A DNA stretch of 41,576 nt from an uncultured Bacteroidota bacterium (GTDB lineage Bacteria > Bacteroidota > Bacteroidia > Chitinophagales > Saprospiraceae): positions 1 to 41,576 of the forward strand of contig CAIVGO010000473.1 of the NCBI GenBank assembly GCA_903905445.1, given 5' to 3'. This document shows positions 27,402 through 36,133 of the stretch, one piece after another (position 1 is the stretch's first letter; every line of letters begins with the position of its first letter). Under the pieces are notes generated by a model that saw nothing but the letters and a program-made list of their open reading frames with translations, did not search any database and had not been told where the DNA came from. The position numbers and the translations under genes are program-made.

Positions 27402-29099
27402 TTAAATGAGTTGATATTCGGCGAGGTTCATGATGTATTTGTGCAGGAACATAAGCCGGGACTGCACGGTTTCCAACGCCATTGGATCGTTTGGATTGGC
27501 AAGGTAGGCGTTCCAGGCATCGGTCCAGTAATGGTCTTCGGCCTGCCCGGAAAGCAGAATACCTTTCATGATTAATTTTTTTTGTACCGGTATGTCCATC
27601 GGTAGCAGGATGCTCAGCAGTTCGTCAATCAACACACTTGGTTCGCCCGGATCCGTGCATTGGGCAGCCGTGGCGATGTGGTTTATTTTGATGGAGGCAT
27701 TGTTTCCGTTGTAGGCATACAAGGCCATGATATCCGTGAATACATTCCGGTTGCGCATGGTCGCCCCAGAAATCCAGTTTCGATGGTACCCCGGTGCCTG
27801 GCGGAAGGGCGGCCATCCCGCTACATTGGGCGGTTGTCCGAGCAGCATCTGAAGTTCGTTGTTGTAATAATTCAGGTACAACATAATCACCCATTCGTCA
27901 TAAGGTTCAGGATATACCGCGTCCAGGACAAAATTCCGCATCATGCCCATCGTGAGGTCGAGCGGTGTTTTAATGTAACATCCTTTGTTGTAAGCGTCGA
28001 AAAAATGCGCGCTGAGCAAGAGGGTCCGCATCACCGGTTGGATGTCGTAGTTTTGGTCCCGGAATAGTTGAGCAAGCGGCGCAATGATTTCATTTTCAAC
28101 CGTTTGGTCTATTTTATAATAGACGAAAAAACGATAAATTTTTCTACAAATATGGGTCGCAATTTCTTCTTTTTGGAAGATCATGTTCAGCAAGGCATCC
28201 AATTCTGCTGCCCCGTCCGCCTGCCCCGCGATCACGGTGTTGTTGTAAAAGGAAGAAAACTGTTTGTTTGCTTTGTCGTGGCTGGGTTCATCAAAAAAAG
28301 AGGCGCCGATCATTGAATTGACCTTCCAACCGGTGAGCACCCTGGCTGCTGCGCGCACGTCATCTTCGGTATAGGTATCGGTGGATTCTTTGCCGATGGT
28401 AAACAACTCTTGTAATTCACGGGCAAAGTTTTCGTCCGGCGCGTCTACTTCATTCAAATATCCATTCAGGAAATAAAGCATGGCCGGATCAATCGTCACG
28501 AGCTTGACCAATTCCTTAAAATTGCCCAATGCGTTGGATCGCAGCAGGTGGTTGTAGCGATACAAAGCCCTTCCTTCAAAAACAATATCCGCTTGAATCG
28601 GGAAGTGGTTGTACCAAAACAGGGTCATTTTCTCGCGAATGTCCCCACCGGACTCAACGGCCTGTTTAAGCCACCAGCCACGCCACGATTCTATTCGGTA
28701 TCCTTCGTTGTCGGGCAGGGGTTTTGCATCTACCCAGGTTGCTCCCAAGGGAATAAAGGGATCTGTAAAATCAGGGTTGTTGTAATTGTTTACAGGCGGG
28801 TCGGGTAGCGGGGGAGGGGAGAGGATGGCATCTACGGCTTCCGCTGCATTGCTGAACGCGGTAAACTGATCGAGGTGCTCCTTTTTTATGCCAAAAGTAG
28901 CGCGTCGCAATAAATGGGCAGCGTGCGCCTTGGTCCATGGACCTGCATACGGCGTCAATCCACCGGACAAGGTAAATTCCGTTTCCGGAAAATCCTTTCG
29001 TGCATCATCTGCTTCTGAAGGGGGCACCAGTGTAACCAGTGGGTGTGTGCCACGAAGTTTTTGAAAGAATGCGCTGCGGGGGTAGGAGGGTTTTGGCAT
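27402..29099 (-). CDS. DUF1800-family protein
   Basis: 'AHAAHLLRRATFGIKKEHLDQF', 'REKMTLFWYNHFPIQADIV', 'DENFARELQELFTIG...TYTEDDVRAAARVLTGWKV'; paired with DUF1501. Confidence 0.93.
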   Translation of the reverse strand: MPKPSYPRSAFFQKLRGTHPLVTLVPPSEADDARKDFPETEFTLSGGLTPYAGPWTKAHAAHLLRRATFGIKKEHLDQFTAFSNAAEAVDAILSPPPLPDPPVNNYNNPDFTDPFIPLGATWVDAKPLPDNEGYRIESWRGWWLKQAVESGGDIREKMTLFWYNHFPIQADIVFEGRALYRYNHLLRSNALGNFKELVKLVTIDPAMLYFLNGYLNEVDAPDENFARELQELFTIGKESTDTYTEDDVRAAARVLTGWKVNSMIGASFFDEPSHDKANKQFSSFYNNTVIAGQADGAAELDALLNMIFQKEEIATHICRKIYRFFVYYKIDQTVENEIIAPLAQLFRDQNYDIQPVMRTLLLSAHFFDAYNKGCYIKTPLDLTMGMMRNFVLDAVYPEPYDEWVIMLYLNYYNNELQMLLGQPPNVAGWPPFRQAPGYHRNWISGATMRNRNVFTDIMALYAYNGNNASIKINHIATAAQCTDPGEPSVLIDELLSILLPMDIPVQKKLIMKGILLSGQAEDHYWTDAWNAYLANPNDPMALETVQSRLMFLHKYIMNLAEYQLI

Positions 29100-29130
29100 A
29101 GGTCAAAGCAGCGTTATAGCGGTTTTTTTA

Positions 29131-29922
29131 TTAATATGATGTAACAGAATACCAGATATTTGGGAACCCCTTTTCATCAATTGCCTTAACCCAACCGATT
29201 CCATTACTAAACTCCTTATATGGACAATCATCTTCTCCTGAATGTCCTACCTGCCAACGTAAAGTTATCACCTCCACCTTTGCCCAGTTTCCATCATGCT
29301 CCAAAATCTTCAAATGGTTGGCTCCAGTTTCGGAAATTTCTCCATCATTACCAGGAATACACTTAATTTTATCAGCTTTGACATTATTCGCCATCCCCAA
29401 ATTCAAACAATTCTTGGTTAGATTTACTCCAATACTTGCCCATTTCTTGTTTTCAGTAATTTTTTTAGGCATGTCTTGTTTGAAAAGATAATCCCAATAG
29501 GTATAATACGCAGCGCCTTGTTTCTTAAGGTCGGCTTTTTTGGCAAAGACTCCTCCTTTCTTGTATTTCCATAAAACACAAACAAATTCAGGGTTCTCAC
29601 ACTTCTTTGCCATTAATAATTCTAAACTAGAATGCGCAATCCATTCTTTGAAATGACAACCATAATAATCTGGGAGGTCCTTTCCATTTTGATCTACCAA
29701 TCGCATATTTTCGCGGGAAGCCACTTTCCTTAAAAAGCCATAAGTCTCTTTTTCAGTTAAGCTTTTGTAAAGTGGTATATTGAAATCATCCGGCATGTAA
29801 TATGCCCCTTCCCCCCAATCTTCATCTTCTCCTCTTGGATACATTATGCCACATGGGTTTTCAATTTCAGTGAAAGTAGACCCTGATAAGAAAAGAAATG
29901 GTATTAAAAATAGAGCTTTCAT
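29131..29922 (-). CDS. Secreted hypothetical protein
   Basis: Signal peptide 'MKALFLIPFLFLSGSTF', complete 263-aa ORF. Confidence 0.65.
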   Translation of the reverse strand: MKALFLIPFLFLSGSTFTEIENPCGIMYPRGEDEDWGEGAYYMPDDFNIPLYKSLTEKETYGFLRKVASRENMRLVDQNGKDLPDYYGCHFKEWIAHSSLELLMAKKCENPEFVCVLWKYKKGGVFAKKADLKKQGAAYYTYWDYLFKQDMPKKITENKKWASIGVNLTKNCLNLGMANNVKADKIKCIPGNDGEISETGANHLKILEHDGNWAKVEVITLRWQVGHSGEDDCPYKEFSNGIGWVKAIDEKGFPNIWYSVTSY

Positions 29923-29963
29923 TTTTTTTATTGGCTATAAGGTTTGGATGTACGAATGTGATT

Positions 29964-30545
29964 TTATACCTCTTCATATTCGTATAATTCAATACTTTCT
30001 TGAATTTCGACCAGTTTAGCACCCAAGTAGCGCTTCACGATTCTGTTGGTCGCCCTGCAAATTATTTCAGATTTAATTGTCTTTTCAAGCCCTTCTTGGC
30101 CTTCCCTTTCAAGGATTTCTTCTATTTCTTCAGGTTCAAACAACGAATCGTTCGCAAGATCTATCTCTTCTTGGATGGGTTGTCCGTAATCGTATGATAC
30201 ATCCCCGTCACTTACCATTACTTTTCGCTCGATCTTTCCGTTTTTAATCAAACAGAAACCATAATTATCGGCGGTCTCATTCCAAATGATGGCGGCAATT
30301 TCGCAGTCTTTTAGGCGCAACAACCTGCTTTCACCTACAAATGCTTCATAGCACAAATCCCCATCACACAGTATTTTACAATCTCCTTTAGATCCTATAA
30401 ATACAGTATCTTGATCTTTATTGGTAGTATAGAAATCAACTACTTTCCCTTTGATAAGTCCTGTTAATCCTACTGCTTCCAGTAGTTCTTCATTAGAAAC
30501 GGAAGCTTGATTGGTAATGAAAATTGGAGTTAGTCTGAAACCCAT
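29964..30545 (-). CDS. Hypothetical protein (193 aa), intact relative of the 25635..25772 remnant
   Basis: Complete ORF with a recognisable degraded paralogue nearby. Confidence 0.65.
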   Translation of the reverse strand: MGFRLTPIFITNQASVSNEELLEAVGLTGLIKGKVVDFYTTNKDQDTVFIGSKGDCKILCDGDLCYEAFVGESRLLRLKDCEIAAIIWNETADNYGFCLIKNGKIERKVMVSDGDVSYDYGQPIQEEIDLANDSLFEPEEIEEILEREGQEGLEKTIKSEIICRATNRIVKRYLGAKLVEIQESIELYEYEEV

Positions 30546-30562
30546 GGGTTTAGTTTTTTTAT

Positions 30563-30970
30563 TTAAATGGAAGGTGGGCGTTTGAATACATCTATATTCC
30601 GTACATTAACATCTACATCAATATTCACAAAATCATCCCAATCATCTGTAAGTAAATCTGCGCCTAAGTATTTCGCAGTTGCTAATATGATAGCATCGGG
30701 GAGTTTGATCTTTCGTCTTTTGGAAGTTTTGTAAACTATTACGTTTTGAGCAATGGATAGGTTTACATCTACAACTTCAACCAATTCAAAGAAGGCATCT
30801 ATTATGTCTTTTTCATCTGAGTTATTAAATTCATATCCATATGTTTCCATGTATGTAATAATCGAAACATAAAATTCATCATAGCTTGCAAGTAATGAAT
30901 CAACGTCAATTCTCTGTTTGGAAAGTAGAATGATTAAATTGGTGTCCAATAAAGCCTTAGTCCCACTCAT
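30563..30970 (-). CDS. PIN-domain (VapC-like) toxin
   Basis: 'KALLDTNLIILLSKQ...SIITYMETYGYEF...KLPDAIILATAKYLGADLLTDDWDDF' gives the PIN acidic residues. Start chosen at MSGTKALL. Confidence 0.85.
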   Translation of the reverse strand: MSGTKALLDTNLIILLSKQRIDVDSLLASYDEFYVSIITYMETYGYEFNNSDEKDIIDAFFELVEVVDVNLSIAQNVIVYKTSKRRKIKLPDAIILATAKYLGADLLTDDWDDFVNIDVDVNVRNIDVFKRPPSI

Positions 30971-31196
30971 TTCTAATCTCCTTTTGCCATGCAACGCCGT
31001 CGGTTATTTTACTAAAAATATTTTTTTCCCCCATTTCCAACATCACCGCTTTTAATCGTTCTTTCTTGGATAGAAGATTTATTGGCTTCTCAGTAAGTAT
31101 AATGATACGGGCATATATATTACGATACGCCACAAACTCTTCGGGAAGTCGAATTACGCCTTCTTCTATTTGCGCACTGAACTCTAATGCTTCCAT
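30957..31196 (-). CDS. Putative antitoxin partner of the PIN toxin
   Basis: 79 aa, 'MEALEFSAQIEEGVIRLPEEFVAYRNIYARIIILTEK', AbrB/DUF2281-like N-terminus; 3' end overlaps the toxin start. Confidence 0.75.
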   Translation of the reverse strand: MEALEFSAQIEEGVIRLPEEFVAYRNIYARIIILTEKPINLLSKKERLKAVMLEMGEKNIFSKITDGVAWQKEIRNEWD

Positions 31197-31283
31197 CTTC
31201 GTATTTTTTTGGTTAAGTATGCTTACAAAGATAATTACAATAAAACAAAACCTCAAAATTTTGTTTAAAAACAACCCAACCTC

Positions 31284-33905
31284 CTACCTCCCCGGATACC
31301 CCACCTCTCCCTTCACCGAAAACCAAATCACCCGATTCATCAAATCATCATTACCCGTGTCAATGCCTTGCGCGGTGTTTTCGGCCGATTTTTGGGCGTA
31401 ATACAAGGCCTTTCCTTCCAAACCCGACAAACTCGGGTTCATTTCATCCAATTTGATGCGGTTGGGCAGGAATTGATAATTCCCCGCTTGGGGTTCGTTT
31501 TTAAAACAATCGAACATCGGCAAGGCGGTTGCGTCGATCGTGGTCATAGGGGGCAGGCCCAGAATTTGCTCGATGGTGCGCAACATAGAGGTTTGGTTGT
31601 ATGCGGTGTGTACCATGCCCACGCCCTGGCTGTACGCGCTCACCACCATCGCGCCGCTGCGGTAGGCGGAAATATGGTCCCAGCCGCCCTGGGAATCGTC
31701 TTCGGTGATAAAAATGACGGTATTGGCCCAAAAACGGCTTTTGGATACGGCTTCTATGATGCGGCCCAAGGCCAGGTCATTGTCGGCCACCATGGCGCGG
31801 GTGGTGGGGAAACCCGGACTGGTGCCGGCCGTGTGGTCGTTGGGCAGCGACATCACCATGAGGGCGGGCATACTGTCGCCGGGCTGGGCTTCCCAGGCTT
31901 TTAATTCGGCAATAAATGCGTCGGCCCGCAACTGGTCGTTGATGCGCGGATTGTCGTAGCCCGGAAAGTTTTGCGACAAAATGGGCCGCACCCTGGAGAT
32001 GGTGGAGGTGTTTTTAAACACAAAGGGCTCGTTTTTGCGGTACAAATGGTAAATATCGCTCCAACTCAGTTTTTCATCAAATTCGGTATAACAGGCCTCA
32101 CCATAGATGCGCGCGCTTTTGCCATGGTCCAGGGCGTGGTTCCAGATAAAGCCTTCCTGGGTGTACACCATCGCATCGTACTGCCGGTGCGGGTAACTGC
32201 GGAACCAGGCGCGCACGTTTTTTTGCACATAATCGGATACAATGCCCGCGTCGGTCCATTGGTGCCCTTCGGCGGAGGATTTGCCGGAAACCTGGTAATT
32301 GTCGAGCAAATTGTACTGCAAGGCCAATTTATGCTGGTTGGGCGTCACGGAATCGCCAAATACACACATGGATTTCAGGCCGCGGCCAACGGGCAAATCG
32401 CCATACACCTGGTCGTAGGTGCGGTTTTCTTTGATGATGTACAACACGTGTTGGAACACCGAGGGCTCGCCAATGCGCTCGGGCACGGGGCGCGGGGCTA
32501 CATTGGGGCGGGGGAGGAGGGTGCTTAATTCGGCCCGCACGACCTGACCGAGTTTTTTGACCGAACGGGTATATTTGGCCAAACGTTTGGCATTGGGCAC
32601 GTTAATGATCGACAAAGAGGCGTACTGCTCATGGGCATTTTGGGCGCCTTTGAATTTTTTGCCTAAGCCCGGAAATTCTTTGTACATCCGGGCGGTGGTG
32701 TTGCGGGTGCCTGCGCCCCGGGCCTCTAAATTGGCTACATACAAGGTGTTGTTGTTGCACAACAGGCCGGAAGGGTAGGCTTCGGTGGGAATAAAACCCA
32801 ACAACAAAGGTGTGTCACCCAGCTGTACGACCGCCACGGCGTGGTCCAAACCATTGGATACATACAAGGTTTGGCCCAGACTATCCAGCGCCAGGCCATT
32901 GGGGCTGCTGCCGATCCAGCCGCCTTGTGCCTGAAAGAGTCCAACGGGAATGGTGTGCAGCACTTTATCTTTGGCTACGATGATTTCTGAAATAAAATCG
33001 CTGTTGCCGTTGGCGACATATATTTTTTGTTGGTCGGGACTGACAACCAGCGCATTCGGGTGCAATCCGACCTGAATTTCGGTGATGGCATTGCCGGTGG
33101 TCACGTCAAAAACCGATACGGTGCCTTGCGCGGTTGCGCCCGTACGTGGGACGGTGTACGCAGATCCCCACGGCACACCGGCTGTTTCCAGGGCTGGATC
33201 GGTGGGTTTGGGTCCGCCCCAGTTGCTTACATAGACTTTATTTTGGGCAATTTTCACCCCAAACGGCGCGACGCCGGTATCAACCGTCCACATCACTTTT
33301 CGGTCGGAAAAGCGGATTTTGGTCAATTGGTCGTTGCCGTTGAGCACCACATACAGGTATAAAACGCCGTTTTCGGTCTGTACTTCTACTTCATTGGGCA
33401 AGGAATTGGGGGCGGGGGCTTTTTTCGGGATGTTGAGCATGTCCACCTGTTCAATTTTGCCGGCATTCCATTGCGCAATCATCACGCCGGAGGGTTCGCG
33501 TTCGCGGCAGGCGGCGCCCCACACGATGTAGGTTTTGCCTTGGTCCACAAAGGATTTGATGCCGGAAAAAGTGCTCATGCAATCGCGGTAAGCGGGCACA
33601 TCGCTGAAGGTCCAGCGGGCAATTAGTCGGTTTTTGGTGCGATCCAATACGGCGATGCCATAACGGTCTTCGAGCACCAAATAACGTGCATCGGGCATCA
33701 GCGCTACATCTAAGGTGTGGTTTTCTAAGCGTGGGTCGCCAAACGTGATCACTTTTCCGGCGGAGTACACAGCCCGGTTGTAGGGCATGGTGATGGGTTT
33801 GCCTTGTGCTGCTTTGGGTAAATCATCGGCATCCACTTGGGCTTGGATCACAAGGGTGGAGCAGGAACATACAAGCAGGAGCAAAAAGGAGCGCAAATAC
33901 ATCAT
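31284..33905 (-). CDS. YVTN beta-propeller plus phosphoesterase/alkaline-phosphatase-family protein
   Basis: 'VGLHPNALVVSPDQQKIYVANGNSDFISEI', 'HVLYIIKENRTYDQVYGDLPVGRG', 'VIFITEDDSQGGWDHISAYRSGAMVVSAYS'. Confidence 0.88.
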   Translation of the reverse strand: MMYLRSFLLLLVCSCSTLVIQAQVDADDLPKAAQGKPITMPYNRAVYSAGKVITFGDPRLENHTLDVALMPDARYLVLEDRYGIAVLDRTKNRLIARWTFSDVPAYRDCMSTFSGIKSFVDQGKTYIVWGAACREREPSGVMIAQWNAGKIEQVDMLNIPKKAPAPNSLPNEVEVQTENGVLYLYVVLNGNDQLTKIRFSDRKVMWTVDTGVAPFGVKIAQNKVYVSNWGGPKPTDPALETAGVPWGSAYTVPRTGATAQGTVSVFDVTTGNAITEIQVGLHPNALVVSPDQQKIYVANGNSDFISEIIVAKDKVLHTIPVGLFQAQGGWIGSSPNGLALDSLGQTLYVSNGLDHAVAVVQLGDTPLLLGFIPTEAYPSGLLCNNNTLYVANLEARGAGTRNTTARMYKEFPGLGKKFKGAQNAHEQYASLSIINVPNAKRLAKYTRSVKKLGQVVRAELSTLLPRPNVAPRPVPERIGEPSVFQHVLYIIKENRTYDQVYGDLPVGRGLKSMCVFGDSVTPNQHKLALQYNLLDNYQVSGKSSAEGHQWTDAGIVSDYVQKNVRAWFRSYPHRQYDAMVYTQEGFIWNHALDHGKSARIYGEACYTEFDEKLSWSDIYHLYRKNEPFVFKNTSTISRVRPILSQNFPGYDNPRINDQLRADAFIAELKAWEAQPGDSMPALMVMSLPNDHTAGTSPGFPTTRAMVADNDLALGRIIEAVSKSRFWANTVIFITEDDSQGGWDHISAYRSGAMVVSAYSQGVGMVHTAYNQTSMLRTIEQILGLPPMTTIDATALPMFDCFKNEPQAGNYQFLPNRIKLDEMNPSLSGLEGKALYYAQKSAENTAQGIDTGNDDLMNRVIWFSVKGEVGYPGR

Positions 33906-33988
33906 GTACAACAACTTAAGGTGAAATGCAAAGATATTCTGATTGAACGGTTGTTTTAGGAAAGGAATGGTTAAGTTTATACTGAAAA

Positions 33989-34037
33989 AGCCATATTTCA
34001 AATGGAATTGCTAGGCAAATCTAGATGAAATATGGCT
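33989..34037. repeat. 12-bp perfect inverted repeat upstream of the phosphoesterase gene
   Basis: AGCCATATTTCA (33989-34000) / TGAAATATGGCT (34026-34037). Confidence 0.6.
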
Positions 34038-34060
34038 GTACGCGTACTCGGAGTGTTTTT

Positions 34061-34340
34061 CGCACAGATGCTACATAGATTGGGTTTCGCACAGATGCTA
34101 CACAGATTTGTTTTCGCAGATGTTACACAGATTGGGTTTCGCACAGATGCTACATAGATTGGGTTTCGCACAGATGCTACACAGATTTGTTTTCGCAGAT
34201 GTTACGCAGATTGGGTTTCGCACAGATGCTACATAGATTGGGTTTCGCACAGATGCTACACAGATTTGTTTTCGCAGATGTTACACAGATTGGGTTTCGC
34301 ACAGATGCTACACAGATTTCTTTCGCAGATGTTACACAGA
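34061..34340. repeat. Higher-order tandem repeat, 79-bp period built from three related subunits of about 26 bp
   Basis: CGCACAGATGCTACATAGAT recurs at 34061, 34140 and 34219 (exact 79-bp spacing); related subunits CGCACAGATGCTACACAGATTTG and CGCAGATGTTACACAGATTGGG in between. Confidence 0.92.
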
Positions 34341-34359
34341 TTTTCTGTGTAACATCTGC
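34325..34359. repeat. Perfect 16-bp-stem hairpin at the end of the tandem array
   Basis: GCAGATGTTACACAGA-TTT-TCTGTGTAACATCTGC. Confidence 0.9.
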
Positions 34360-34432
34360 ACTTTTTTCTGTGTAGCATCTGCGCGAAATAAAAATGTCCA
34401 ATAATCTGGATGCTAAGAATTATTCAGACAAA

Positions 34433-36121
34433 TTAGTATCCCTTATTCTGCACCAAATACCCCGGGATATTAGAAGCGCCATCAATCGCAGTTTGCGGGA
34501 TCGGGAAAATACGCTTCAACGGATCTGCATTGGTTTTTTCCGTCCAGGTGCCTTCGTATTTACCGAAACGCACCATGTCGGAACGGCGCAACATTTCCCA
34601 GTAGAATTCGAAACCGCGCTCGCGGAACAACAAATCCAGGCTCATGCTGGTCAGTGCAGGTGGCGGGGTAGAACTGATGCGGCTTGCGCGCACGGTGTTC
34701 ACATCGGCCAAAGCGCTGGCAGCATCGTTGCTTTTGCGCAATTTTGCTTCTGCACGCATCATATACACATCGGCCAAACGCACGATGATGATGTCCGCAT
34801 CACCGAAGTTACGGCCGCTGGCAGATTTTTTGCTGAATTGGTACTTTTCTACGCGGTAACCGGTGCTGTAGTTGCTGCCGGCTACAGTGAAGTCTACTTG
34901 CTCGGTGAAATTAACGGGCAAATCAGGCTTGCTGCGGGTAACGTTGAACAATTTACCAACTTTCATTTTGCCGTCCGGACATTTTTCGAAGGCGCCATTT
35001 TTGCGGATCAAACCGTATTGCTGGCCTCTCAAAATACCGCGGTTGATGTTGAACTCAGCCGCATCCACGCAAGAGTCGCCTGGATTGCTGTAAATAGACA
35101 GGTTTTGCTTGTAAAAACGTGGATCTACGGAAGGGTCTTGTGCGCCATAAGCGGCTACCCAAGACTGGTAAAAATCAGGCGTGATGGCTGGACCGTCGGT
35201 GCCGTTTGCATTTGGGAATGCAGGCAAGGGGAACATATCGCCCGACAAAGAGAAATAAGCCATCCGGTTGTGGCCGTTCAATTCAGCGCGTTGGTCTACC
35301 GCAAATACGATTTCTTTGTTCGAGTTGTTGTCGTCGTTGAAGATCGAGAAGTAATCGCTCGACAACAGGTGTTGGCCAGAAGCGATGATTTTATCGCAAT
35401 ATTCAATTACTTTATCCATGTCGCTCGCCTGGAAATTGAAGGAAGTCGCATAACGGTCGCGGTACACCGCAGCGTTCAAGTGCAAACGTGCCAACAAGCC
35501 ATAAACGCCGTTTTTCGTCAAACGACCAGGACCCACGTTGGTTTCCAAGTTAGGCTCCGCAGCATTGAATTCGCTGATGATGTAGTTCAAAGCCTCTTCT
35601 CCGCGCAAAATGGTCGAAATTGCGTTCAAATCTTCTTTTACAAACACCACACCGAACAGATCAAACACCATCATATTATAGAAAGCGCGCATGCCGCGTG
35701 CTTCTGCTAAGTATGTTTTCGCCGAAGGATCGTTGTTGTTCGGCAACTCATTGATCGCAGTTACTGAACGCGAAATACCGGTCAACAACAGGTTCCAGGT
35801 ATTGCGCAGGTTTGGATCGGTCGTGAAGTAGTTGTGCTGGTGCATGGAGATGTAAATCCCGTTATCACCCCAATCGGTACCGCCGCGGTAAGGCAAAATG
35901 GCCTCATCCGTAGAAATTTCCTGGATGGCAAAATAGGTGGTGTGTTGGAAAATGCTCGGCAAAAGGGCATAAACCGGTGCGATAATGCCGTCAGCCGCTT
36001 GTTTTTCGGACAGGCCGGTAGCAGATGTTTCGTCCAGTACCTCTTCTTTCAAATCGGTACAGCTGTTGGTTGCAAGCAAAGTGCAAAACAGGGTAAGTAG
36101 TAAAATGGTAATTTTTTGCAT
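34433..36121 (-). CDS. SusD/RagB-family nutrient-binding lipoprotein
   Basis: 'LLTLFCTLLATNSCTDLKEEV', 'LAEARGMRAFYNMMVFDLFGVVFV', 'ADIIIVRLADVYMMRAEAKLRKSN', 'LLFRERGFEFYWEMLRRSDMVRFGKY'. Confidence 0.95.
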   Translation of the reverse strand: MQKITILLLTLFCTLLATNSCTDLKEEVLDETSATGLSEKQAADGIIAPVYALLPSIFQHTTYFAIQEISTDEAILPYRGGTDWGDNGIYISMHQHNYFTTDPNLRNTWNLLLTGISRSVTAINELPNNNDPSAKTYLAEARGMRAFYNMMVFDLFGVVFVKEDLNAISTILRGEEALNYIISEFNAAEPNLETNVGPGRLTKNGVYGLLARLHLNAAVYRDRYATSFNFQASDMDKVIEYCDKIIASGQHLLSSDYFSIFNDDNNSNKEIVFAVDQRAELNGHNRMAYFSLSGDMFPLPAFPNANGTDGPAITPDFYQSWVAAYGAQDPSVDPRFYKQNLSIYSNPGDSCVDAAEFNINRGILRGQQYGLIRKNGAFEKCPDGKMKVGKLFNVTRSKPDLPVNFTEQVDFTVAGSNYSTGYRVEKYQFSKKSASGRNFGDADIIIVRLADVYMMRAEAKLRKSNDAASALADVNTVRASRISSTPPPALTSMSLDLLFRERGFEFYWEMLRRSDMVRFGKYEGTWTEKTNADPLKRIFPIPQTAIDGASNIPGYLVQNKGY

Positions 36122-36133
36122 GTTTCTTTATGT

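Noticed and set aside
34061-34340. CRISPR array
   Set aside because: Subunits are contiguous variants without unique spacers, and no cas genes are present.
34177-34401. Repetitive ORFs on both strands (e.g. CSICAKPNLCSICAKPNL) in the tandem array
   Set aside because: The repeats are explained by the 79-bp DNA array; both strands read open and no start context or family supports a protein.
34394-35710. 438-aa plus-strand ORF opposite SusD
   Set aside because: Antisense to a strong SusD call; sequence looks like a codon-bias shadow.
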